From contig NZ_JARWAC010000015.1 in the NCBI RefSeq assembly GCF_029846175.1, positions 124,001-188,000 on the forward strand: 64,000 bases of DNA, given 5' to 3'. The stretch is from Sphaerisporangium sp. TRM90804. GTDB lineage: Bacteria; Actinomycetota; Actinomycetes; Streptosporangiales; Streptosporangiaceae. Shown here piece by piece: positions 53,061 to 61,352 of the stretch (position 1 is its first letter; each line of letters opens with the position of its first letter). Under the pieces are notes generated by a model that made no database searches, was not told the DNA's origin, and saw nothing but the letters and a program-made list of their open reading frames with translations. A program made the translations under genes and the position numbers.

Positions 53061-54551
53061 CTACGGGGCCGCGGAGAACGAGTCCCCGGACCTGAGGTCG
53101 CAGCTTCCTCCCACGAGCTCGCACCCGCCGGGGGGCGCGGACTCCCCCTGGGCCGAGAAGGCGACCACGACGAGCTCGTCGGGCCCGAGCGTGTCCACGG
53201 AGCCGAGGACCAGCGTGTCGCCCTGCTGGGACCAGTCGGCGCCGCTCACGCCGGTGACGGTGCCGCCGACCCGCACGCGCAGATCCCAGCCCTCCAGCTC
53301 GGGGCCGGTGTTGGTGATCGCCAACTCACCGGTGTAGCCGCTGCCGGTCGACTCCGAGATCGTGAGGTCGACGGTCACCTGGCCGGTCGAGACCAGCGGG
53401 GCGTCCTCCTCGTCCCTCAGCGTCGGGTCCGGCAGGGGCGCGTCGGTCTCCTCCTCGACGGGCGGCGGCTCCGTCGGCTCCTCATCGGGCGCGGGGTCCT
53501 CCTCGGCCCGGGGCGCGGGCCTGGTGCGCTCCGGCGCCGCCGTGGGCCGTCCTGAGCTTTCCGGCGCCCTTCGCTCGGCCGTACGGCTCGCCCTGGGCGC
53601 GGGGGCCGTGGACTTCGCGGCGGAGCTCCTGGGGGTCGGCGTGGCCGACTCCTCCTCCGACGGGGACGGGGTGGAACCGCCGTTGTCGGCGAACCCCGGC
53701 GGCGCCACGTCCGCCGTGGGCGCGCCGCTGGCGATGGCCGCGCACGCCTGGCCCGCGGGGCAGTCGGGCGCCTCGGTGAGGTCGAGCGGCGCGCCGCCGA
53801 GCTTGAGCCCGACCAGGGCGGTGCCGATCGCCACGACGGCCGCGGCGGCGGACAGGGCCGCCAGACGGCGTCCGCGCCGCGCCTTGGGCCGGTCGACGCC
53901 TGCCCTCCTGCGCCGCCGCGGGCCGGGGCCGCCCTCGGCCGGATCGTCTGCGGGCTCGGCGGTCAGCACGACCTCCGTGCCCTCCTGGGCGCGGGACGGC
54001 CGCGCGCCCAGCCAGGCCGGCGCGCGCGGCCCCTTCGGGGCGTCCTCGCCGGGCTGGTCGTCGCCCGTGGCGCCGGTGTCCGGCCAGGCGTCGATCCGCC
54101 GCTCACCGGGGCCGGCGCCCGCCCACATCGCCGCCGCGTGCTCGCCCGGGCCGGCGTCGTGGTCGGGGACGCCGTCGCCCAGCAGGTCGACGGGGCCGGT
54201 CCAGGCGCCCGTCCCCCGCGCGCCGGGGCCGTCGCCATCCGGTTCGGGCCCCCGCTCGCGCAGCTCGTCGCTCACACCCAGCCAGGCGTCGATCCGCCGC
54301 TCATCGGGGCCGGCGTCCGCCCACATCGCGGCGGCCGGCTCGCCCGGCCCCGCTCCCCGCGCGCTTCCCGGCTCGTCGCCGCCCGCCCACCCGGCGGCCC
54401 CGGGCTCGTCGCGCAGAGCGTCAGGGCCTGGCCACGCGGCGGTGTCGTCGGGGTCCCGGCGGTCGTCGGCCGCCTTCAGCCACTCCTCGGTGCCGCGCTC
54501 GTCGTCCTGGTCCGAGCCTGTACGGCCGGACGAATGGCGTCCGCGTCCCAT
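53061..54551 (-). CDS. Membrane-anchored protein with C-terminal CBM2-like domain
   Basis: 496 residues. A long acidic N-terminal half with two near-copies of AAAMWAxAGPxERRIDAW (73-90 and 139-156), a basic stretch (RRRRRAG), one membrane segment (about 230-250), a Pro/Glu/Ser/Thr stalk, and an outer domain of about 100 residues (GYTGELAITNTGPELEGWDL; WSQQGDTLVLGSVDTLGP) with the beta-sandwich pattern of family 2 carbohydrate-binding modules. It probably spans the membrane with the domain outside. ATG 54551 has GAGGAAGG upstream. Role unknown. Confidence 0.78.
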   Translation of the reverse strand: MGRGRHSSGRTGSDQDDERGTEEWLKAADDRRDPDDTAAWPGPDALRDEPGAAGWAGGDEPGSARGAGPGEPAAAMWADAGPDERRIDAWLGVSDELRERGPEPDGDGPGARGTGAWTGPVDLLGDGVPDHDAGPGEHAAAMWAGAGPGERRIDAWPDTGATGDDQPGEDAPKGPRAPAWLGARPSRAQEGTEVVLTAEPADDPAEGGPGPRRRRRAGVDRPKARRGRRLAALSAAAAVVAIGTALVGLKLGGAPLDLTEAPDCPAGQACAAIASGAPTADVAPPGFADNGGSTPSPSEEESATPTPRSSAAKSTAPAPRASRTAERRAPESSGRPTAAPERTRPAPRAEEDPAPDEEPTEPPPVEEETDAPLPDPTLRDEEDAPLVSTGQVTVDLTISESTGSGYTGELAITNTGPELEGWDLRVRVGGTVTGVSGADWSQQGDTLVLGSVDTLGPDELVVVAFSAQGESAPPGGCELVGGSCDLRSGDSFSAAP

Positions 54552-54627
54552 GAAGCGCCTTCCTCTCGGTAAACCACGGCGCCCCACTTCATAACACCTT
54601 TAACACGTGTTTGTCACAATATTCACG

Positions 54628-55596
54628 TTACTCACGGAAGTGGTCCCACCCGGCCGGGAGGCCCTCATAGCCCGTGACCTGCACTCCCTCGCCTTCGAGG
54701 ACCCGGCCGATCGGGCGCCACTCGGATGGAAGTGTCACCTCCGCCGGGAAGACCGCCGCCAGCGCGTGGTCCTCGCCGCCGGTGAGCATCCAGCGCAGCG
54801 GGTCCACGCCGAGCGCGGCGCCCGCCGCCGCGAGCGTCTCGGGGACCTCCAGGGCGGCCGGGTCGAGGTCGATCAACACGCCGCTCGCCCGGGCGACGTG
54901 CCCGAGGTCCTGCAGAAGGCCGTCGCTCACGTCGAGCATGGCGGTCGCGCCGAGGGCCGCCGCGGCGGGGCCGCAGGCGTACGGAGGCAAGGGGCGCCGG
55001 TGGGCGCCGGCCAGGGCCGCGAAGGCCGGGTCGTCGTTGCCCGCCTGGTAGAGCGCGAGGCCCGCGGCCGCGTGGCCGAGGCGCCCGGCCACCGCCAGCA
55101 CCTGCCCGGGACGCGCGCCCGAGCGGGTGACGGGCGCGCGTCCCCCGAGATCGCCGAGCGCGGTGACGCCCAGCACCACCAGCTCGGACCGGACGACGTC
55201 TCCCCCGGCGACGCTCGCGCCGACCAGGGCGCACTCCTCCCGGAAGCCGTCGGTCAGCCCGTCGAGCCAGGCGGCCGGCAGGTCTCCTGGCAGCCCCAGG
55301 CCGACGAAAAGGGCGGTGGGATCGGCGCCCATGGCCACCACGTCGGAAAGGTTCTGTGCCGCCGCCTTCCGCCCGATGTCTTGGGCACTGGACCAATCGC
55401 GGCGAAAGTGCCTACCCTCAAGGAGGAGGTCCGTCGTCACGACGACCCGCCCATCAGGGGCGATGAGCACCGCGGCGTCGTCGCCCGGGCCGAGCAATAC
55501 CGCCGGAGATTGCGGCAATCGTCCAACAATACGGGCAATGATCCCAAATTCACCAAGATCTGTAACTCTGATATCACACCTCCACGTGTGTTCCAT
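54628..55596 (-). CDS. thiL: Thiamine-monophosphate kinase
   Basis: 322 residues. GPGDDAAVL, TTDLLLEGRHFRRDW, KAAAQNLSDVVAMGADPTAL and MLDVSDGLLQDLGHV are the ThiL motifs that bind Mg-ATP and thiamine phosphate. It makes thiamine diphosphate. ATG 55596 is the only reasonable start, although its ribosome site is weak. The stop is 76 bases before the CBM2-like gene, with thiD further along the same strand. Confidence 0.95.
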   Translation of the reverse strand: MEHTWRCDIRVTDLGEFGIIARIVGRLPQSPAVLLGPGDDAAVLIAPDGRVVVTTDLLLEGRHFRRDWSSAQDIGRKAAAQNLSDVVAMGADPTALFVGLGLPGDLPAAWLDGLTDGFREECALVGASVAGGDVVRSELVVLGVTALGDLGGRAPVTRSGARPGQVLAVAGRLGHAAAGLALYQAGNDDPAFAALAGAHRRPLPPYACGPAAAALGATAMLDVSDGLLQDLGHVARASGVLIDLDPAALEVPETLAAAGAALGVDPLRWMLTGGEDHALAAVFPAEVTLPSEWRPIGRVLEGEGVQVTGYEGLPAGWDHFRE

Positions 55597-55665
55597 GTAC
55601 GGTGACGGTTCGGCACGGACCTACATTGCCCACTGCTAGAGAGATCGCCCCGCCGGGAGGACGTG

Positions 55666-55899
55666 ATGGTGCAGGCCTACATCCTTATTCAGACAGAAGT
55701 CGGCAAGGCCGCGGAGGTGGCAGGCGCGATCGCTACGATCAACGGCGTCACGCAGGCCGAGGACGTCACGGGCCCGTATGACGTGATCGTCCGCGCCGAA
55801 GCCGACAACGTCGACGACCTGGGCAAGCTCGTCGTCGCCCAGATCCAGTCCGTCGAGGGGATCACGCGTACGCTCACCTGTCCCATCGTGCACATCTGA
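55666..55899 (+). CDS. Stand-alone RAM-domain protein (Lrp/AsnC ligand-binding)
   Basis: 77 residues: VQAYILIQTEVGKAAEVAGA, VTGPYDVIVRAEADNVDDLG and TRTLTCPIVHI give the alpha/beta RAM fold without the HTH of Lrp. Such stand-alone RAM proteins bind amino acids or modulate full-length Lrp partners. ATG 55666 is set by GGGAGG five bases upstream. It is divergent from thiL and followed by a DUF3515 gene on the same strand. Confidence 0.9.
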   Translation: MVQAYILIQTEVGKAAEVAGAIATINGVTQAEDVTGPYDVIVRAEADNVDDLGKLVVAQIQSVEGITRTLTCPIVHI

Positions 55900-55924
55900 G
55901 TAGAACCGTCTTCCGGGGGGAGTC

Positions 55925-56377
55925 GTGGTGCGGGTCGTCGTCGCGAGGGCGGCAGCGGCTGTGGTCCTGGTCGCGCTGGCGGGGTGCGGCGGGGCCGTGA
56001 GGGTCGAGCCGCCCACCCCCTCCGGGGTCGCGGCGAAGGCCTGCGCCACGCTCCGCGACCGGCTGCCGCGCACCCTGGACGGCGCCGAGCGCGTCCCCTC
56101 CGAGCCGCCCTCGCCGTACGTGGCCGTGTGGGGCTCCGGCGAGATCGCCGTCCGCTGCGGCGTGCCGCGTCCCGCCGCCATGGACCCCACCCAGCAGATC
56201 CCCGAGATCGACGGCGTGCCGTGGTTCCCCGACCCCACCCGCCCCGCCCTGTTCACCGCCATCACGCGTGACGGCTACGTCGAGGTGACGATCTCCGCCA
56301 AGCACCAGGCCGCCTCCGTACTCGTCGACCTGGCGCGTCCCATCCGCGACTCGTTCGCCATCTCGGCGCCGGCCTGA
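55925..56377 (+). CDS. DUF3515 lipoprotein
   Basis: 150 residues. The signal sequence ends in VALAGCGG, a lipobox, so it is a membrane-anchored lipoprotein. The rest (YVAVWGSGEIAVRCGVPRPA; PDPTRPALFTAI) matches DUF3515, a family of unknown function found in actinobacteria near this ddl/thiL locus. GTG 55925 or the next codon GTG 55928; GGGGGGAG stands just upstream. Its last bases lie in a hairpin shared with the convergent ddl. Confidence 0.88.
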   Translation: MVRVVVARAAAAVVLVALAGCGGAVRVEPPTPSGVAAKACATLRDRLPRTLDGAERVPSEPPSPYVAVWGSGEIAVRCGVPRPAAMDPTQQIPEIDGVPWFPDPTRPALFTAITRDGYVEVTISAKHQAASVLVDLARPIRDSFAISAPA

Positions 56378-56387
56378 ACCGGCGCCG
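56364..56387. terminator. Hairpin over the DUF3515 stop, between convergent genes
   Basis: CGGCGCCGG-CCTGAA-CCGGCGCCG is a perfect 9-bp stem whose loop contains the TGA stop of DUF3515; ddl ends at 56393 on the other strand. Probably a bidirectional terminator. Confidence 0.55.
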
Positions 56388-56392
56388 GAGCC

Positions 56393-57508
56393 TCAGCGCA
56401 GGCCCGGGGGGCGTTCCAGGGCCAGCTGGATGAGCCGGTCGACCAGCGAGGCGTACGGAAGGCCGGAGGCGGCCCACAGCTGCGGCGCCACCGACATCGC
56501 CGTGAACCCGGGCATCGTGTTGATCTCGTTGAACACCAGGCCGCCCGACGGGGTGTAGAAGAAGTCCACCCGCGACAGCCCCTCGCACCCGAGGGCCTCG
56601 AACGCGCGCACCGCCAGAGCCTGCAGCTCCTCGCAGACCGCCGGCGGGATGTCCGCGGGCACCGCGAGCGACATGTCGGACCCGATGTACTTGGCGGAGA
56701 AGTCGAAGAAGTCGTGGTCGCCCTCGACCAGCACCTCGCCGGGGACGCTGGCGGTGGGCGGCGCGTCACCGGGAGACTGCAGCACCGCGCACTCGATCTC
56801 CCTGCCCTCGATCGCGGCCTCGATGAGGACCTTCGGGTCGTGCTCGCGGGCGAACTCGACGGCCCGCACCAGCTCCTCGACGTCCCCGGCCCGGGAGATG
56901 CCCTGGCTGGAGCCCGCGCGGGACGGCTTGACGAACACCGGCCACCCGAGCGCCTCGACGTCCTTGAGCACCCGCTCGCGTTCGAGCCGCCAGTCGCGGT
57001 CGCGCACGACCACGTACGGCCCCACCGGAAGCCCCGCGGCGGCCATGACGGCCTTCATGTAGGCCTTGTCCATGCCGACCGCGCTGGCCAGCACGCCGGA
57101 GCCCACGTAGCGCACGCCGGCCATCTCCAGCAGGCCCTGGATGGTGCCGTCCTCGCCGAAGGGGCCGTGCAGCATGGGGAAGACCACGTCGACCTCCCCC
57201 AGCGACGCGGGGATCCGCCCGGCGTCCAGGGCGATCAGCTCGCCCTCGCCGGACGGCAGCGCCAGGGCCGTGCCGCTCTCGGCGACCGACGGCAGCTCCC
57301 CGCCCTCGATCTCGAACCGTTGGTCGTCGGCGGCCAGCACCCAGCGGCCGTCCGTCGCGATGCCGATCGGGATCACGTCGTACCTGGACCTGTCGATGGC
57401 AGCGAGTACGCTGCCCGCGCCCATCAGCGACACCGCATGCTCGGAGTTGCGCCCGCCGAACACGACGGCCACCCGCACGCGAGGCCGGGAATCATGCTGC
57501 TCGTTCAT
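56393..57508 (-). CDS. ddl: D-alanine--D-alanine ligase
   Basis: 371 residues. VVFGGRNSEHAVSLMGAGSV is the N-terminal signature; PSRAGSSQGISR is the glycine loop over ATP, and RVDFFYTPSGGLVFNEINTM holds the metal-binding residues. It joins two D-alanines for peptidoglycan precursors. The gene is downstream of a trans-sulfuration PLP enzyme and gpsA on the same strand. Confidence 0.95.
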   Translation of the reverse strand: MNEQHDSRPRVRVAVVFGGRNSEHAVSLMGAGSVLAAIDRSRYDVIPIGIATDGRWVLAADDQRFEIEGGELPSVAESGTALALPSGEGELIALDAGRIPASLGEVDVVFPMLHGPFGEDGTIQGLLEMAGVRYVGSGVLASAVGMDKAYMKAVMAAAGLPVGPYVVVRDRDWRLERERVLKDVEALGWPVFVKPSRAGSSQGISRAGDVEELVRAVEFAREHDPKVLIEAAIEGREIECAVLQSPGDAPPTASVPGEVLVEGDHDFFDFSAKYIGSDMSLAVPADIPPAVCEELQALAVRAFEALGCEGLSRVDFFYTPSGGLVFNEINTMPGFTAMSVAPQLWAASGLPYASLVDRLIQLALERPPGLR

Positions 57509-57548
57509 GATGCCCGAATCTACCTTGCGTCCCTGTCATCCCTGCTTG

Positions 57549-58802
57549 TCAGGTACGCGTGGCGGCGTTCGAACGCAATGCGTCGAGCGCGTCGGTGACG
57601 TCCGCGATGAGGTCCTCGGCGTCCTCAAGGCCGATGGAGAAGCGCACGGCGCCGGCGTCGATGCCCGACGCCGTCAGCGCGGCCTCGTCGAGCCGGCGGT
57701 GGGTCGTGGAGGCGACGTGGGAGACCTTGGTGTGCGTGCCGCCGAGCGAGGTCGCGATGCAAGCGAGCCGCACGGCGTCGGCCAGCATCACCCCGGCCTC
57801 GTAGCCGCCGTGCGGGGTGACGGTGACGCAGGCGCCGTACCGCGTGCCCTCGGGACCGGAGTCGAAGAGCTGGCGGGCGAGCTGGTGGCCCGGGTGGCCG
57901 GCCAGGCCCGGGTAGTCGACGCGCCGGACGGCCGGGTGCTTGGCCACGGCGGCGGCGAACACCATCGCGGTGGCGCACATGCGGCGCACCCGCAGGGGCA
58001 GCGTCTCCAGGCCGCGGCGGAGCTGGAAGGCGTCGTCCGGGGAGAGCGTGGCGCCGGTGTCGATGCGCACCTCGCGGATCTTCGCCAGCAGGTCGGGACG
58101 GCCGACCACGGCGCCGCCGGTGCAGTCGTCGTGCCCGCCGATGTACTTGGTGGCGGAGTGCACCACCAGGTCGGCGCCGTGCTCCAGCGGGCGGCACACC
58201 ACCGGGGTGGCGATGGTGGAGTCGACCACCAGCAGCGCCCCCGCCTCGCGGGCGATGCGGTAGAGCCCCCGGATGTCGGCGACCGCCATCGTCGGGTTGC
58301 CGAGGGTCTCGGCGTAGATCAGCTTGGTGGACGAGCGCACGGTGGCGTGCACGCGGCGCAGGTCGGAGTAGTCGACGAAGTCGACCGACACCCCGAAACG
58401 CGACAGCACGTTCGACAGCAGCGAGTACGTGCCGCCGTACACCGGGGCTGGTGCCACCACGTGCGCGCCGGCGCGCAGGAAGGCCATGAAGACGGCGTTC
58501 ACGGCCGCCATGCCGGAGGAGAACGCCTGCCCGACGACGTCCTCGGGCGCCGCGGCGCCCTCCAGGGAGGCGATGCCCGAGGCGAACGCGGCCACGGTGG
58601 GGTTGTCGATGCGGCTGTAGGCGAAGCCGGGGACGCGGTCGCCCAGCACGTCGGCGTACTCGGCCGAGCTGTCGAAGCTCCAGGCCGCGGTGCGCCACAC
58701 GGGCAGGCCGATCGGGAGCTGGCGAGGCATCGGGGCGGGCGGCAGGTGCACGGCCCTGGAGTTCTCACCGAGTCGTCTGCGCATTCGTCGAGACAGTGTC
58801 AC
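57549..58802 (-). CDS. Trans-sulfuration PLP enzyme (cystathionine gamma-lyase/synthase family)
   Basis: 417 residues of fold-type I Cys/Met-metabolism enzymes. FAYSRIDNPTVAAFASGIAS is the family N-terminal motif, AETLGNP lies in the active site, and the PLP lysine is in VVHSATKYIGGH. It could be cystathionine gamma-lyase, gamma-synthase or methionine gamma-lyase; residues that separate these cannot be judged by eye. The GTG at 58802 overlaps the gpsA stop by GTGA, so it is translated with gpsA. Confidence 0.9.
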   Translation of the reverse strand: MTLSRRMRRRLGENSRAVHLPPAPMPRQLPIGLPVWRTAAWSFDSSAEYADVLGDRVPGFAYSRIDNPTVAAFASGIASLEGAAAPEDVVGQAFSSGMAAVNAVFMAFLRAGAHVVAPAPVYGGTYSLLSNVLSRFGVSVDFVDYSDLRRVHATVRSSTKLIYAETLGNPTMAVADIRGLYRIAREAGALLVVDSTIATPVVCRPLEHGADLVVHSATKYIGGHDDCTGGAVVGRPDLLAKIREVRIDTGATLSPDDAFQLRRGLETLPLRVRRMCATAMVFAAAVAKHPAVRRVDYPGLAGHPGHQLARQLFDSGPEGTRYGACVTVTPHGGYEAGVMLADAVRLACIATSLGGTHTKVSHVASTTHRRLDEAALTASGIDAGAVRFSIGLEDAEDLIADVTDALDALRSNAATRT

Positions 58803-59806
58803 ACCCCATAGCGTTCGGGCTTGGGAGTGCGCGACATGAGCAGCATCGCGGCCTCGCCCGGGGTCATCCCGTCGTGGACGACGCCGACGACGACCTCGGT
58901 GAGCGGCATCTCCACGTCGTGCTTCCTGGCCAGGTCGAGGACGGACTCACACGACTTGACGCCCTCCGCGGTCTGCCGGGTGGCGGCCACGGTCTCGGCC
59001 ATAGTCATGCCTCGGCCCAGATTCTCGCCGAAGGTACGGTTTCTCGACAATGGGGAGGTGCAGGTGGCCACCAGGTCGCCCATGCCGGCCAGCCCGGCGA
59101 AGGTGTGCGGGTCGGCGCCCAGGGCCGCGCCCAGGCGGGCGATCTCGGCCAGGCCGCGCGTCATGAGCGTCGCCCTGAGGTTGTCGCCCAGCCCCATGCC
59201 CGCCGCGACGCCGACCGCCAGGGCGATGACGTTCTTGACCGCGCCGCCGAGCTCCACCCCCACCACGTCGGTGTTGGTGTAGGCGCGGAACCAGGGCAGG
59301 TGGCAGGCCTCCTGCAGCCGCGCGGTGACCTTCTCGTCCACGCTGGCCACCACCGTGGCCGCGGGCTGGCGCAGCACCAGCTCGCCCACCAGGTTGGGCC
59401 CGGACACGACGGCCACCCGTTCGGGCGGCACGCCGGCGACCTCGCAGATGACCTCGCTCATGCGCTTGGACGTGCGCAGCTCGATGCCCTTCATCAGGCT
59501 GACCAGGATGGCGTCGGCGGGCAGGTGCTCGCGCCAGCGCTCCAGGTTGCCGCGCAGGGTCTGGGAGGGGACGGCCAGCACGACGAAGTCGGCGCCCTCC
59601 ATCGCCTCGGCGGCGTCGGTGGTGGCCCGCAGGTTCTCCGGCAGCCGCACGCCGGGGAGGTACTCGGGGTTCTCGTGCCCGCGGTCGATCGCCTCGACCA
59701 CCTCGGCGCGCCGCCCCCACAGCGTGGTCGCGCAGCCCGCTTCCGCCAGGATCATCCCGAACGTCGTGCCCCATGAACCCGTACCGAAAACGACCGCCCT
59801 CGTCAT
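58799..59806 (-). CDS. gpsA: Glycerol-3-phosphate dehydrogenase [NAD(P)+]
   Basis: 335 residues. The NAD loop GTGSWGTTFG is at the N-terminus, VSGPNLVGELV and the catalytic Lys in LGGAVKNVIALAVGVAAGMG are intact, with SRNRTFGENLGRG near the C-terminus. It makes glycerol-3-phosphate for phospholipids. It lies just downstream of plsC, the acyltransferase acting in the same pathway, and is coupled to the PLP enzyme gene. Confidence 0.96.
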   Translation of the reverse strand: MTRAVVFGTGSWGTTFGMILAEAGCATTLWGRRAEVVEAIDRGHENPEYLPGVRLPENLRATTDAAEAMEGADFVVLAVPSQTLRGNLERWREHLPADAILVSLMKGIELRTSKRMSEVICEVAGVPPERVAVVSGPNLVGELVLRQPAATVVASVDEKVTARLQEACHLPWFRAYTNTDVVGVELGGAVKNVIALAVGVAAGMGLGDNLRATLMTRGLAEIARLGAALGADPHTFAGLAGMGDLVATCTSPLSRNRTFGENLGRGMTMAETVAATRQTAEGVKSCESVLDLARKHDVEMPLTEVVVGVVHDGMTPGEAAMLLMSRTPKPERYGV

Positions 59807-59859
59807 GCGCTCACCGTACGCTCACCTGGCGCCGCCGGGCGGCCCACCGGCCACGGCGC

Positions 59860-60579
59860 TCACCCGGCCCGGGTCTCGGGCTCGGCGAAGGGGACGTCCG
59901 GCGCCTTCTCGCCGCGCAGCTCGCCGAGCTGGGCGGTGATCGCGGCCATGATGTCGGCGGTGGCGTCCTTGAGCACCTTGCCGCGCATGGGCAGGCCTTC
60001 GTACTTCGACAGGTCGACCGGGGGCCCGGCGACCACGCGGATGGTCTTGCGGGGGAACGGGCGCGGCGCCTTCTGCCCGTACGGCAGCAGCTCCTGGGCG
60101 CCCCAGTGGGCCACCGGGATCACCGGCACGCCGGTGACCAGCGCCAGCCGGGCGACGCCGGTCTTGCCCATCATGGGCCAGTGGCCGGGGTCGCGGGTGA
60201 TCGTGCCCTCGGGGTAGAAGATGACGCAGGCGCCCTCGCGCAGGGCGTCCTCGGCGTGGCGCAGGGAGCGGGCGGCGTCGGTGCTGCCCCGCAGCACCGG
60301 GATCTGCCTGCACTTCCTGATGATCCACCCGATCACCGGGATCTCGAACAACCCCGACTTGGCCAGGAACACCGGCCAGCGCCCGTTGACGTAGGCGTAG
60401 TGCGACAGCAGCAGCGGGTCGCTCCACGACAGGTGGTTGGCCGCGATGATCACACCCCCCGCGCGCGGCAGGTTGTCGCGGTCACGCCAGTCGCGCCTGG
60501 TGAACAGCAGCAGAAGTGGCTTGACGATGGCTACGACCAAGGCTTCCAAGGGGATGGGCGGTCGTCCGGGCCGGCTCAT
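59860..60579 (-). CDS. plsC: 1-acyl-glycerol-3-phosphate acyltransferase
   Basis: 239 residues. The catalytic NHLSWSD (HxxxxD) and the acceptor-binding FYPEGTITR are present, with a hydrophobic N-terminus (LVVAIVKPLLLLF) for membrane association. It transfers an acyl group to lysophosphatidate. GGAGG precedes ATG 60579. It heads a plsC-gpsA-PLP enzyme-ddl run on the minus strand and is divergent from cofC. Confidence 0.94.
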   Translation of the reverse strand: MSRPGRPPIPLEALVVAIVKPLLLLFTRRDWRDRDNLPRAGGVIIAANHLSWSDPLLLSHYAYVNGRWPVFLAKSGLFEIPVIGWIIRKCRQIPVLRGSTDAARSLRHAEDALREGACVIFYPEGTITRDPGHWPMMGKTGVARLALVTGVPVIPVAHWGAQELLPYGQKAPRPFPRKTIRVVAGPPVDLSKYEGLPMRGKVLKDATADIMAAITAQLGELRGEKAPDVPFAEPETRAG

Positions 60580-60658
60580 TGACTTCCTCCAGTCATGCCT
60601 CGTGCGCCATCAGTCTCCCGGTTGGCTCCACGGAATGTCGAGGCGGGATGCTAAGGCT

Positions 60659-61342
60659 ATGCGTGGTACCGAACGGAGCGGGCCAAGCCATGGGCGCGGT
60701 TGGTCCCTGGTGGTGCCGGTGAAGACTTTGATCGCCGCCAAGAGCCGCCTGGCCGCCGCGACCGGGCCGCACCGGGCCGCGCTCGCCGTGGCGATCGCCT
60801 GCGACACGGTGTCGGCCGCCCTGGCCTGTCCAGGCGTGGCGCGGGTGGTGGTGGTGACCGCCGACCCCGTTCCCGCCCGGGCCCTCGCCGCGCTCGGCGC
60901 GCTCGTGGTGCCCGACCCGGACGCCGGGCTCAACGCCGCGCTGCGCACCGGTGGCGCCGAGGCGGCGCGGCTGGCGCCGGACGACCCGGTGGGGGCGTTG
61001 CAGGCCGACCTGCCCGCCCTGCGGCCCGGGGAGCTCGGCGTGGCGCTGGCCGCGGCGGCCGACTTCGAGCAGGTGTTCGTCCCGGACGCGGCCGAGGTCG
61101 GCACCACCTTCTACGGCGTTCGCCCGGGCGTGGCGTTCACTCCGAGGTTCGGGGGCGAGTCGCGCGCCCGGCACCTGGCCGGCGGCGCCAAGGAGCTGAC
61201 GCCGGACGGCATCGCGTCGCTGCGGCGCGACGTCGACACGCCGGCCGACCTGACGGCGGCGCTGGCGCTCGGCGTCGGCCCGCACACGGCCGCGGTGGTG
61301 GAGACGCTGAAGGAGTCCTCCGTCTGGAGGACTCCTTCGTGA
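60659..61342 (+). CDS. cofC: 2-phospho-L-lactate (phosphoenolpyruvate) guanylyltransferase
   Basis: 227 residues. WSLVVPVKTLIAAKSRLAAA is the CofC N-terminus; VVVVTADP, GALQADLPALRP and GTTFYGVRPG...FGGESRARHL are family stretches. It activates the lactate or PEP moiety in coenzyme F420 synthesis. ATG 60659 is used; ATG 60635 would add eight residues. The last codons form the terminator stem. F420 is common in actinobacteria, supporting the call. Confidence 0.92.
   Translation: MRGTERSGPSHGRGWSLVVPVKTLIAAKSRLAAATGPHRAALAVAIACDTVSAALACPGVARVVVVTADPVPARALAALGALVVPDPDAGLNAALRTGGAEAARLAPDDPVGALQADLPALRPGELGVALAAAADFEQVFVPDAAEVGTTFYGVRPGVAFTPRFGGESRARHLAGGAKELTPDGIASLRRDVDTPADLTAALALGVGPHTAAVVETLKESSVWRTPS
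61310..61337. terminator. Terminator hairpin inside the 3' end of cofC
   Basis: AAGGAGTCCTCC-GTCT-GGAGGACTCCTT is a perfect 12-bp stem encoding the last residues of CofC; the TGA stop follows at 61340. The convergent MFS gene ends at 61353, so the hairpin can serve both. Confidence 0.75.
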
Positions 61343-61352
61343 GACGCGGCGC

